NCBI GenBank assembly: GCA_032718475.1
Contig: JAUCBJ010004020.1
Span: 1-29,913 of the forward strand
DNA from: Nemertoderma westbladi
Lineage: Eukaryota > Xenacoelomorpha > Nemertodermatida > Nemertodermatidae
Reading direction: 5' to 3'
Length of the DNA stretch: 29,913 nt
Made by a program: the position numbers and the translations under genes. Below the pieces are notes generated by a model, which made no database searches, had not been told where the DNA came from, and was given only the letters and a program-made list of their open reading frames with translations. Below are positions 19,133-29,143 of this stretch, in pieces. How positions within the stretch are numbered: position 1 is the stretch's first letter; each line of letters begins with the position of its first letter.

Positions 19133-19977
19133 GAATACACACTGTAACTTCCCCCTTCCCCCAAATATCCACTGTTGAATTAATTTGAAGCGATATAATA
19201 AGTACAAAATTGTGCGAGTTTTTAATTGTGTGGTCCAATTGTTATTTGATTTCTATTTATTATTTAAAGTGCATTTAATATCACACTGGTTTTTAGAATA
19301 CTATACAACCTTATGTTTTATTAATTTACCCAATCGAAGCCTCATAAGGGCCGGTTATTTGTACGCATATCCCCTAATGCGCTCAGTAAGGTTCAAACAA
19401 CATATTAATATGAAAATAAAGTATCTGCAAAGAAAATAACCCAATACTATATAATTTGACCTTATTAAAAAATTTGCACTTTTGCACACTTATTTGTACA
19501 AGTGCACTTCAGCAGATCGTAATGGTGGCTCTTATTTAACAAACTTATGTTTATCCTCTACCGATCTACGGTGTATGATCAAGTGTCAGTCGCTAAAAGT
19601 GTCAAAAATCCAATTTAATAAATCTGGATTTGCGATTTTGGACCATATTCATGGACATTTTAAGTCACTTTATAGACATAAAAAGTTAAACAAATGTTAC
19701 GATTATAGTTAGAAATCATTCCAAACTACATTTTAATCCAAAAAATAACATTCTACGATGAATGGAACTGGAAATAATAGTGTTTGAAATATCGAAAAAA
19801 TGTTCACTATTTAAGTGCATTTTGCACTAAGCACATGCGTCTTTTCCCAAGTTGTATCCTATTTCACACACTACAATCTATTCTCTATCCAATGAAAAAA
19901 GTTTCAGATTAAACGGCCCTGTAGAACCGAAGTTATTTATGTTTAAAAATAGTCACTCGAAAATTTCGTATTCTCTT

Positions 19978-20050
19978 GGTCACATAGTCTAGTGGTTATC
20001 AATCACGTTAATGAAACCTAAGTTCGTGGGTTCGAAACCCAATATTGACC
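19978..20050 (+). mobile_element. tRNA-like 73-mer, probable pseudogene or SINE head
   Basis: The length is exactly tRNA-like. An A-box-like TAGTCTAGTGG and a B box GGGTTCGAAACCC are present, the outer acceptor bases GGTCA/TGACC pair, and the T stem is 4 of 5. The anticodon stem does not pair and no U33-anticodon can be placed, so I do not call it a working tRNA. Confidence 0.5.
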
Positions 20051-21427
20051 TGCCATTCTTAATTTTTTTGCAAAAAAAATTATTTTTATTTTTTCACTAA
20101 AATCGCTCTAACTTCGCTTCTGGTGGTCCAAATTCAATAAAATTGGTACATTCTTTGCCGTAATTTTTTTCTTAATCTTTTGAGAAGGGGTTATTTTTGG
20201 CCCCAAAAAAATTTAAAAAAAGGGCCAAAATACCGCGATATTTTTCGACCCTTAAAATTCGTAATTTTAATTATATATGTTAAGATAAAAGATAGCGGAG
20301 TTAATTTGATACTTTTTACAGGTACTTTTGGCGCAATACGCTAAATTATCATGGAATAGCGATTTGTTAAAAAAAAAAATTTTCGTCCCTTTTTATAAAT
20401 ATTATATTTCACACGATCGCCTGCCGCTCCAGTTTTATAATACCTCCAGCGCTGTGATTAACGCTGTTAGATAGATAATTTAACGCACTATAAGTCTGTG
20501 TAAACAAATCTCCCGTAAGTTAAGTAGTTTTCGAGCTAGACGATTTCCCGCGAAGCAAGTTTGAAGCGCGAAATTATAATTTTGGCCCTCATTTTTTTAA
20601 TATCATCCTTGGAGCAAAACCGATAGCATATTTGAATTCCCCGTATGGATATTGACAGTATAGAATGTACCTTCGATACGATACGATTCGATACGAAGGT
20701 AGTACCACTCTTCCCCTTTCCAACCGCGTTACTTTCGTCCCCGTACGATTAATATTAGCTGAGTTATAGCGGATCCCGCAAAGTCATTTTGTCCGTTTTT
20801 TCAACTTTGACGGACATTTTCGGAAAAAAGGCGTGGTAATCTTTTTTGAAAAAAAAAAACGAATTCACTAATTAATCCCTTCTATCGTATCCCGGCGTCG
20901 GCTAAGCAATAACCTAGGGTTTTTTCGAGCCACTGTAGAGCGCCTTTCAAAAAAATTTTAAAATTGTCGAAAAAATGACGGTTTTTTGTCCGCCGTGTCC
21001 GTCGAAGGGTTAGATTTCATAATGTTAGAGTTGCTAATATCTTAGAATTCCGAGCCGCTCCCCTGGTGAGAAAATAAAAAAATTTGGTCAGTTCCTTCAT
21101 CGAAAAGTCCCCCAGAATCCCAAGTTAACCTATATAGTTAGCGAGGGCCTGCGGCTTTAGGAGCGGCCGCGGTATTCACCTCCCTCATAGCGGCCGCGGC
21201 GGTGTTGCGTCAAATGGAGAAATATTTATCCCACCGAGGAAAACAGTAAGTTTGCGGTGATATTTGATGTAGAACTACACTCAAGAATGAAGACTGCACC
21301 CAATATCGATGTCAATAAATATATTTATAACTCTATTTGCAGGAAAACTATAATACATATAAACTTGGCGTTTCTCAACTCAACTATAAGGTCCATAGCA
21401 GAGCCGATTGAGGTTAAATAGAAAATC

Positions 21428-21855
21428 CAGTTACCTTGGCAACCGCGATAAACAGATGTTAAAATTTATAAAATGTTAATTTGAAGCCTAAGGAGAAGGT
21501 GTTATGACTTGGGACCAACCCCTACCCCCACTAATTATTCTGCGTCCGAATTTCATTGTTCTATTTTGCAGTTACCGGGACAAAAGGTGAAAACAGATGT
21601 TTTTATACAACAATTACTCATTTGGACATAGACTTCGCGATAAAATTTTACGAAACAGGTTATGTGTTACTCGACCACGAGTTGGAACTTTTAGTAAAAC
21701 TACTCAAATCATTCCAGAAATATATAGTTACCATGGTAACTGTCCACGAAGCTAAGGAAAATGTTAATTTGAAGCTTAAGGTTAAGGTGTTATGACTTGG
21801 GACCAAACCATACCCCCACTATATAACTTATTCTGCGTCCGAATTTCATTGTTCT
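21428..21855. repeat. Direct repeat of about 130 bp, 297 bp apart
   Basis: AGTTACC.TGG.AAC, then AAAATGTTAATTTGAAGC, GGTGTTATGACTTGGGACCAA, TACCCCCACTA and TTCTGCGTCCGAATTTCATTGTTCT occur at about 21428-21562 and 21725-21855. A third partial start (GTTACCGGGACAAAAGGTG) lies at 21571. The segment between them holds a short plus-strand frame of unclear value. Confidence 0.8.
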
Positions 21856-22228
21856 ACAGTACAAGTACAGGCCACCAGATTTGTACAAATGTGAACACAT
21901 TTGATCAAATGTGTACCAGTGTAATGTAATGTTGTTGAACGGGACAATTGAACATAATTGAACATATATTATTTGAATTGGCAACAACCAAAATTTTTTT
22001 GCCAAAGGATACAATTGAATACTTTTGAAACTCTAAGTAATCTGGAAACTCTCTGCAGTTTGCCGCGAACTGTCACTGGTGTGGTGTGTTCGAAGGGAAA
22101 ACTGTAATAGCATGGTAATCGCTTCGGGCCAGTTATAATGACAAACCAATCACCAGTACTAAAATTACATTAGCAGTTTAACATATAAGATAATATATAG
22201 GCAGCATAATGCCTACGGTAGTTGTACC

Positions 22229-23065
22229 TTGTACCAACGGTTATATATACCGACAGTCAGTGTACCAGTACCTGCTGGAGTGGATCAGCATGCATTCTTA
22301 ACATTCCTGGGAGACTTTAATGCAAGTCTGCATCAATCACCTACATCGCCCTGGGTCTATAGCAATAGTGTTAACCGAAATTCTGTCCATCTTCAGGATT
22401 TTATCTCTGGAAATGGATTGTTTTCGGCTGGAACCCAGTTCAAGAAGCGAACTGGAAAGCTATGGACTCATGGTGGAACCAGTGGTCACAAGTCCCAGAT
22501 AGACCATATTCTGTTTCGTAGGAAATACAGGAGCTCTATACAAGACTGTAATGCATTTACACTTCGACCCTTCTCCAGTGATCACCGCATTATTGTGGCC
22601 AAGGTAAGACTTAGTCTGCGTGCTAGCAGAACAACGAAATCTGCCTTGCCGCGGCATGACAGGTCATCTCTGTTGCAACAGCCAAGTGTGAGATCCAGCT
22701 TCACACTACAGCTGAGCAACAGGTATGAGGCTCTTGCCTCTGAGGCGACAGATCACTGTGAGGGCTATACTGCCTTTACAGAAGCAGTTAAGTTAGCAGC
22801 TGCAGAAACAGTTCCTGTATACCCTCGAAACAGGAAAAGGGCCCCCTGGACTGACAACAAAATTCAGAAGTGCCGAAATGACCTTCATAAGGCGCAGAAA
22901 GAGTCCCGACTCAAACAGACAACAGCGGCCAAGAATGCAGTTAAGGCTGCATCTAGGTCCCTGAACAGGCAGTACTCTGCTAATCTACAGGAGCTAATAA
23001 ACCAACAGGTTGATGCCATCAATGATGCTGACGACAGCAGGCAATCATCCCAGGCATGGAAATAG
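22229..23065 (+). pseudogene. LINE ORF segment 1: endonuclease C-terminus and linker
   Basis: LGDFNA (coded at about 22307-22324) and SDHR (22577-22588) are the second half of the AP-endonuclease-like (EEP) domain that nicks target DNA in these elements. QIDHILFRRKY lies between them. A basic linker follows (NRKRAPWTDNKIQKCRNDLH), then the premature TAG at 23063-23065. The same frame continues beyond it without a shift. The catalytic N-terminal half of the endonuclease is absent by 5' truncation. Confidence 0.82.
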
Positions 23066-23761
23066 ATCAATCTGCTTACTGGGCGGAAAAGCCAACCAAC
23101 CACCAAGGTTAAGGCTGAATCACCAGCCGATCGCCTCAATGGTTGGAAAGCCCACTTTGAAAAGCTCCTCAATAATGACAGGGTATTGCCTGATAACTTT
23201 ATAGAAGTAAAAGTGTCTGAGTCTGTACTCACAGATATTCCCATTGGCGATATCTCCTTTGCAGAAGTGAAGGCTGCTGCAAAGAGCATTAAGACCAATC
23301 GTGCCAGTGGAGTAGATGGTGTTCCCCCTGAGGTCTTTAAAATACCTGAGTGTTTAAAGCTCATCTATCCCATCTTAGTAGACATGTACCGAACAACAAG
23401 AGTCCCACAAGAAATGAAAACAAATAAGTTGGTGCCAGTTCCCAAGAAGGGCAACCTAACACTCTATGGTTCTTTTCGGGGAATCTCATTGATCTCGATT
23501 GCTGCAAAGCTATACAATAGGATTCTATTAAATCGTATCAGGGATCCCATTGAGAGACTGCTCCGTGGAAATCAGAATGGGTTCCGTAAAGGTCGTGGGA
23601 CCATGGAGCCCATTTTGGCACTTAGAAGGATAATTGAAGAGTTATCAAAAAAGAAAGACAGGCATCTGGCTGTTATCTTTGTTGACTTCTTCAAGGCCTT
23701 TGATTCAGTCTCTCGCTCCCGTATGTTCAGCATACTTTCATTATATGGATGGGATTCCTGA
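23066..23761 (+). pseudogene. LINE ORF segment 2: reverse transcriptase fingers and motif A
   Basis: Same frame as segment 1. Visible RT parts are GVDGVPPEVFK, NKLVPVPKKGN, GISLISIAAKLYNRILLNRI, NQNGFRKGRGTMEP and motif A FVDFFKAFDS (23678-23707). The frame ends early because ATGG is duplicated near 23745-23752, giving a TGA at 23759-23761. The sister copy on the minus strand reads straight through this point. Confidence 0.85.
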
Positions 23762-24749
23762 TGAAATTATTGCAGCAATCAGATCAGTATACGATGGTTC
23801 GACAACATTTGTGTCTACTGTTGACGGTGACACAGAACCATTTGAAGTGTTATGGGGCGTCCTCCAAGGAGACACAGTTGCACCATTCTTGTTCATTATT
23901 ATGGTTGACTATGTTCTACGCATGTCCTTAGATCATTATAATGATGATGGGTTAATGATAACTCCACCTACTGGCTCCAGAAGTCGAGGAAATCCTGCCA
24001 AGTACCTATCTGATCTAGACTTTGCTGATGACTTAGGAGTACTCTCAGAATCATTAGAGGGAGCCCAACGGCTCCTCAGCTCATTAGAACATGCTGCTTC
24101 TAGTGTTGGTCTTTTTATTAACTCCAGAAAGACCAAAATTCTGACAGTTAACTTTGAAAGTCCTCAGCAAGTCTCTGATCGGATGAGCATAAGCTCAAAG
24201 GATGGTATGCTTGAGCATGTGGACGACTTCTGTTACCTGGGATCATGGATCCGGAAGTCAGGTGAGGACCTTCGAATACGTAAGGGAAAGGCATGGGCAG
24301 CCTTGAATAGGCTTTCCAGGATTTGGAAGTCACCGAGAATTAATCGGAAACTTAAGGTCCGATTATTTAGAGCAGCAGTAGTTCCAGTACTCCTCTACGG
24401 GAGTCCATGCTGGGCTCTAACTGCTGAGGACACCAAATCTCTGGATGGCACATTCACAAGAATGCTACGCCGGGTTCATTGTGTCAAGTACAATGCACAC
24501 ATCTCCAACCAGACACTATATAACATTGGAGGTGTCTAATTGGTTCCCCCAAGCTTGACACTAGAACAAAATCGCCTCCGCTTTGCAGGACATTGCTTTC
24601 GCCGTGAGGACCAGCCAGTGCATAATCTTGTACTTTGGCAGCCTCATGGAGTGAATAAGCATGGTGGACAGCCCATGACTTTCTTTAAACGCATCTTAAA
24701 GGACACTGGCCTTAAAGATGCGGATGATCTAGCAAATGTCATGAGTAGT
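23749..24749 (+). pseudogene. LINE ORF segment 3: reverse transcriptase palm, thumb and C-terminus
   Basis: In the frame shifted by the 4-bp duplication: LQGDTVAPFLF (about 23862-23894), FADD (24021-24032), VVPVLLYGSPCWALT, then TAA at 24537-24539 inside IGGV|.LVPPS. The same frame resumes after it with RLRFAGHCFRRED and HGGQPMTF. Against the minus-strand copy there is one in-frame 3-bp difference (an extra Gln near 24168). LINE sequence ends at the TAG-type repeat at about 24749. Confidence 0.85.
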
Positions 24750-24754
24750 AGGGT

Positions 24755-25059
24755 CTTGGCCGGCTTTGCAACAGTTGGACCCAACTGACACCCATTGGGT
24801 GTCATATGACACCCTATTATCACCCATAGGGTGTCATTGGGTGTCATTGGCGCCAGACTGTCTGGGTGACACCTCCCAATTAGGCTAATTAGACCCTAAT
24901 TGATAGGTGGCATCAATTAATTAGTACAATTAAACACTAATAGGTTTCTTACGACTCCTAATTAGGGTTTAATTGATTATCTTAATTAATCAGACTGATT
25001 AGCGCCCTAACACACAATGGGTCATCAGTGTTGTCCAACTGTCGCAAAGCCGGCTCAAG
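24755..25059. mobile_element. 305-bp non-autonomous inverted-repeat element (MITE-like) with 5-bp TSD
   Basis: The left end CTTGGCCGGCTTTGCAACAG pairs with the right end, whose reverse complement reads CTTGAGCCGGCTTTGCGACAG; the similarity extends to about 45 bp (CAGTTGGAC, CCCATTG.GTGT). AGGGT flanks both sides (24750-24754 and 25060-25064). Inside are GACACCC/GGGTGTC inverted motifs and AT-rich sequence without coding. A 5-bp TSD fits few animal superfamilies; I do not assign one. It sits exactly at the LINE 3' tail. Confidence 0.85.
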
Positions 25060-25064
25060 AGGGT

Positions 25065-25827
25065 GTCATAAGTTATACCGCGGCTCTTTTATTTATTAAT
25101 ACCTATTTATTTATATTTAATTTTAATTAATTATTCATATTTAATTCTAAATTAATTAATTGTATTACTTTTACTTTATTTTAAATCAATTAATTGTATT
25201 ACTTTTACTTTATACATTGATTTCTATTTTTAGATTAATTAGTTTTTATATTACTTACCGCTACTAAATGAGATCATTATTGGAAGCATCTAACCATAGA
25301 CTTGCAGCCTTATTTAGCTCTAGGGTATACAGCTCCCCTACTGGTAACTATTTTGGAGTTAATGTTAGCGAAGGGCCTAAACTTAAGACAAGCTATCGCC
25401 TAGGTTACCAGTTACGCATGAATGAGCAATTTATCGGGGCCCCTCTTAAAATTCTTTGTGCTGCGTCAGGATTGCCTCATTTAAGGAAGCCGCATCCCTA
25501 TCGATAATCTAATTATGGTATCGCTAACCATTTTCAGTATACTGTATAATTAAATAGGGCCCTCTTTTAATACATAAGTTTATATATATACAGTTTATCT
25601 TCAATTTAATTTGTTTTTATTTACAACCCTAATTGTTCTACTGTAATTTATGTTTTATAATAACAAGCTATATCCGGTTAATCCGTATTAATTTTCTTTG
25701 TACTGAGGTTATCGAGGGCGCTCTTTCCAATGGTCCTATTCTCAAAACGATCTAACCTACTGTATAATTAATTACTTAAGACTGCGAGGTATGCGTAATT
25801 AACACATCTCATTTACCAGTTTTCCTT
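25065..25827. other. AT-rich region, no supported gene
   Basis: Contains a two-copy repeat of ATTAATTGTATTACTTTTACTTTAT (about 25153-25213) and one 79-codon plus frame (25268-25507) with no recognised motif and no splice context. I do not call it a gene. Confidence 0.45.
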
Positions 25828-26246
25828 AAAAACTATGAAGTTATATTGCTTAAGAGTTCTAAGGGGCGAGCCATGAGGCAAGATGTTTGAGGCTTATTTA
25901 GATATATTATTACTTAATTTTGACCCCCCAATCGGCATCTACTACGGCATAGGCCATATCTTTTGCGGAGCCATAGAGTAGTCTGAAGTTCCCCAGTCTA
26001 CCGCTAGAGGGCGTATTATTTAAAAATTAACATCTTCTCTAGCTTTGTTATTTACAATCCGCAAAACTATGAAGTTATATTGCTTAAGAGTTCTAAGGGG
26101 CGAGCCATGAGGCAAGATGTTTGAGGCTTATTTAGATATATTATTACTTAATTTGACCCCCCAATCGGCATCTACTACGGCATAGGCCATATCTTTTGCA
26201 GAGTCATAGAGTAGTATGAAGTTCCCCAGTCTGCCGCTAGAGGGCG
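25828..26246. repeat. 185-bp direct duplication, copies 49 bp apart
   Basis: 25828-26013 and 26063-26246 are almost identical, beginning AAAACTATGAAGTTATATTGC and ending CCGCTAGAGGGCG. I see only a handful of differences, including a T-run change (AATTTTGA / AATTTGA). The shared end resembles the CTCF core consensus, as noted in the findings. Confidence 0.93.
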
Positions 26247-26346
26247 AAATGTCTCAAAGTGAAAACCATACGGTAGCCATGAATTGGTTACTAGGCAATA
26301 ATACTGCATTTTGCAACGTTAGGCCTATTGCTGACCGAACGAAAAC

Positions 26347-26423
26347 TGCCCTGGTTCATGCAGGGATCGAACCCATGACATACGGGAGATGTGAATTCAA
26401 CGCAACCACTACACCAAGGTGGA
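26347..26423 (-). mobile_element. tRNA-derived, SINE-like fragment
   Basis: On the minus strand: A-box-like TTGGTGTAGTGGTTGCG and B box ATGGGTTCGATCCC. The T stem pairs with wobbles; the acceptor stem does not. It lies next to the 185-bp duplication and the palindromic array, so it may be the head of a composite SINE. Confidence 0.5.
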
Positions 26424-26489
26424 ACAGTAACCGTCGAATTTGTTCGTTGACGTTCGAATTTGTAAGACTCTCATTTAAGACCTGACACA

Positions 26490-27064
26490 GACTATGCCTC
26501 ACTGAGGCACTGAGGCATAGACTATGCCTCACTGAGGCATAGACTATGCCTCACTGAGGCATAGACTATGCCTCACTGAGGCATAGACTATGCCTCACTG
26601 AGGCATAGACTATGACTCACTGAGGCATAGACTATGCCTCACTGAGGCATAGACTATGCCTCACTGAGGCATAGACTATGCCTCACTGAGGCATTGAGGC
26701 ATAGACTATGCCTCATAGGATGCATTGAGGCATAGACTATGCCTCACTGAGGCACTGAGGCATAGACTATGCCTCATTGAGGCATAGACTATGACTCACT
26801 GAGGCACTGAGGCATAGACTATGCCTCACTGAGGCATAAACTATGCCTCACTGAGGCATAAACTATGCCTCACTGAGGCATATACTATGACTCACTGAGG
26901 GATAGACTATGCCTCAATGAGGCATAGACTATGCCTTACTGAGGCACTGAGGCATAGACTATGCCTCACTGAGGCAGTGAGGCATAGACTATGACTCACT
27001 GAGGCATAGACTATGCCTCACTGAGGCATAGACTATGCCTCACTGAGGCATAGACTATGCCTCA
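26490..27064. repeat. 22-bp palindromic minisatellite, about 25 units
   Basis: Each unit is itself an inverted repeat: CTATGCCTCA and TGAGGCATAG separated by one base, followed by A. Several units have an extra ACTGAGGC step or single changes such as CTATGACTCA. The whole array can fold as a string of short cruciforms. Confidence 0.95.
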
Positions 27065-27159
27065 CCATGGATGGGCTTTACCACTGTACTCGATATCAAA
27101 ATATCAAATGCGACTGCATACGAAACTCTAGCCAAAACTTTCTCTAACTAAAAGTAACA

Positions 27160-27175
27160 GAAGGAAATTTCCTTC
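27160..27175. promoter_or_regulatory. 16-bp perfect palindrome containing a kappaB-like core
   Basis: GAAGGAAATTTCCTTC is self-complementary and contains GGAAATTTCC, which fits the kappaB consensus GGRNNYYYCC loosely. There is no gene start nearby, so regulation is only a possibility. Confidence 0.25.
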
Positions 27176-27194
27176 AAAGCAGCCTCTAAAACGC

Positions 27195-28216
27195 GAACCC
27201 GATATTAAGTGTTCTGTAAGTGAACGCGATATTAAGTGTTCTGTAAGTGAACCCGATATTAAGTGTTCTGTAAATGAACGCGATATTAAGTGTTCTGTAA
27301 GTGAACGCGATATTAAGTGTTCTGTAAGTGAACGCGATATTAAGTGTTCTGTGAGTGAACCCGATATTAAGTGTTCTGTAAGTGAACGCGATATTAAGTG
27401 TTCTGTAAGTGAACGCTATATTAAGTGTTCTGTAAGTGAACGCGATATTAAGTGTTCTGTAAGTGAACGCGATATTAAGTGTTCCTTAAGTTAACGCGAT
27501 ATTACGTGTTCTGTAAGTGAACGCGATATTAAGTGTTCTGTAAGTGAACGCTATATTAAGTGTTCTGTAAGTGAACGCTATATTAAGTGTTCTATAAGTG
27601 AACGCGATATTAAGTGTTCTGTAAATGAACGCGATATTAAGTGTTCTGTAAGTGAACGCGATATTAAGTGTTCTGTAAGTGAACGCGATATTAAGTGTTC
27701 TGTAAGTGAACGCGATATTAAGTGTTCTGTAAGTGAACGCGATATTAAGTGTTCTGTAAGTGAACGCGATATTAAGTGTTCTGTAAGTGAACGCGATATT
27801 AAGTGTTCTGTAAGTGAACGCGATATTAAGTGTTCTGTAAATGAACGCGATATTAAGTGTTCTGTAAGTGAACGCGATATTAAGTGTTCTGTAAGTGAAC
27901 GCGATATTAAGTGTTCTGTAAGTGAACGCGATATTAAGTGTTCTGTAAGTGAACGCGATATTAAGTGTTCTGTAAGTGAACGCGATATTAAGTGTTCTGT
28001 AAGTGAACGCGATATTAAGTGTTCTGTAAGTGAACGCGATATTAAGTGTTCTGTAAATGAACGCGATATTAAGTGTTCTGTAAGTGAACGCGATATTAAG
28101 TGTTCTGTAAGTGAACGCGATATTAAGTGTTCTGTAAATGAACCCGATATTAAGTGTTCTGTAAGTGAACATGATATTAAGTGTTCTGTAAGTGAACGCG
28201 ATATTAAGTGTTCTGT
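27195..28216. repeat. 27-bp minisatellite, 38 copies without any length change
   Basis: The GATATT core recurs at exactly 27-bp steps from 27201 to 28200. Variation is confined to a few positions (CGCGAT, CCCGAT, CGCTAT, CATGAT; GTAAGT, GTAAAT, GTGAGT). Because 27 is a multiple of 3, two minus-strand frames of over 220 codons (9-residue repeats) stay open. I treat both as by-products. Confidence 0.96.
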
Positions 28217-28372
28217 TTGACGATTAAATATATACTGGTACCGTGTCATCGCTTCTGTCGTATTCCTCCTTGGCACGTCATTGTCGACAGTGTTAGAGGA
28301 AACCTCCTGTAGTTACTGTAAAGCTGCTGTGAAAGCTATAGATTGGAAAACAGTAAACTAAAATAGTAAATA

Positions 28373-28752
28373 CACCATGCCCCGGAATGTAGTATTTCAA
28401 TAATCGTAATTTAATGACACGACACGACACATGTTCCAGAATATGGTGTATTTAATTAATATAATAAAATAGCATCGCGCAGTCAAAACGGGGCAATTTT
28501 CGAACGCTCATCAACGTTATCTCAGCTACTTCCCAACCAAATCCAAATATTTTTACATATTTGGAATACTTGCACGGCCAGCTTTCTATCTTTAAGAATA
28601 ACTGCAGTGTAACTTGTACAATATCGTCAGAGACACTTTTTTTAAATGCTTGTAGCTAAAGATTGAATTTTTTTAGAAACTTTTAAAATAAAAAAAAATT
28701 AGGGGGTGGGTGGTGTCGTATCATTGAATTACGACACTTCCGGGGCATTGTG
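28373..28752. mobile_element. 380-bp MITE with TA target-site duplication (Tc1/mariner-like)
   Basis: The left end CACCATGCCCCGGAA and right end TTCCGGGGCATTGTG are inverted repeats. Inside them GTAATTTAATGACACGACAC pairs with GTGTCGTATCATTGAATTAC, offset by a small indel. TA flanks both ends (28371-28372 and 28753-28754), as for Tc1/mariner insertions. The interior is noncoding. On the right a further GTGTCGTA...TACGACAC stem is present. Confidence 0.8.
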
Positions 28753-28872
28753 TAAGTAAGTAGGCCTATCAATTGAGCTAATTCCTAAATAATGCTGTTA
28801 ACAAGGCAACCAACCGATTATGGGTGAACGTGAGATACGAATGATGGGAGGCTCCCCTCTTGGCTGTAATTA

Positions 28873-29016
28873 CGTTTTATAAATTGTACTGTGCGTAGTT
28901 ATATCTTATCTTTATATACGATAAAGATATAAATAACTATGCACAGGAGGGCATTGCTACGCTCTCGGTAAAGTTGTACATAGTGTATGCGTTTTATTAT
29001 AAATTGTACTGTGCAT
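28873..29016. repeat. Hairpin with flanking direct repeat beside the third LINE fragment
   Basis: TGTGCGTAGTTAT (28890-28902) pairs with ATAACTATGCACA (28933-28945) with one mismatch, and the AT-rich inner arms pair further. ATAAATTGTACTGTGC occurs at about 28880-28894 and again at 28999-29014, right where the LINE fragment begins. Confidence 0.65.
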
Positions 29017-29143
29017 TACTACTAGGATCGGCATGCTGCATTGCAGTTGCATTTTTAAGAATGCTGTGCCGGCTTATCGACAAAATTGCACCGCCACAAC
29101 TCCCTATCACCCATGACATTTGCTAGATCATCCGCATCTTTAA
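29017..29143 (-). mobile_element. LINE 3' fragment, 127 bp
   Basis: Nearly identical to the 3' end of the minus-strand LINE (10597-10723), from the TACTACTAGGATCGG terminus through the last codons and stop. The 5'-truncated end joins directly to the G23 tract. Both minus copies end at the same TAGTAGTA, fixing the family 3' terminus. Confidence 0.9.

Larger units (their letters stand above)
17775..22228. other. AT-rich region without a supported gene; probable CTF18 intron and repeats
   Basis: Upstream of the CTF18 exon on the minus strand, so at least part should be intron. I searched the minus strand by eye for the ATPase exons (ICNDxY, IDEIDG, GPPGxGKT) and found none. Visible items are a hairpin at 19084-19132, a tRNA-like 73-mer at 19978-20050, a TTTTGGCCC/GGGCCAAAA stem (20195-20230), an ACCTTCG...CGAAGGT stem near 20670-20702, and a direct repeat at 21428-21855. 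The stretch 20050-21250 looks like interspersed repeat. Confidence 0.4.
22229..24749 (+). mobile_element. Non-LTR retrotransposon (LINE), 5'-truncated, broken copy
   Basis: Contains the C-terminal part of an AP-like endonuclease, a linker and the full reverse transcriptase region of the family also seen at 10592-11851 and 29017-29143. LINE homology probably begins near 22280; the first codons may be flanking DNA. Lesions are a TAG at 23063-23065, a 4-bp tandem duplication (ATGG) near 23745-23752 that shifts the frame, and a TAA at 24537-24539 (the other copy has TCA). Relative to the other copies about 100 bp of the 3' end is missing: sequence jumps from AAATGTCATG (to 24743) to the terminal AGTAGTAG. 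Confidence 0.88.

Noticed and set aside
25268-25507. 79-codon plus-strand frame in AT-rich DNA
   Set aside because: No motif, no splice context and no supporting neighbour; length is compatible with chance.
27486-28276. Two overlapping minus-strand 9-residue repeat proteins
   Set aside because: Both frames of a 27-bp array stay open because 27 is a multiple of 3. There is no independent coding signal.
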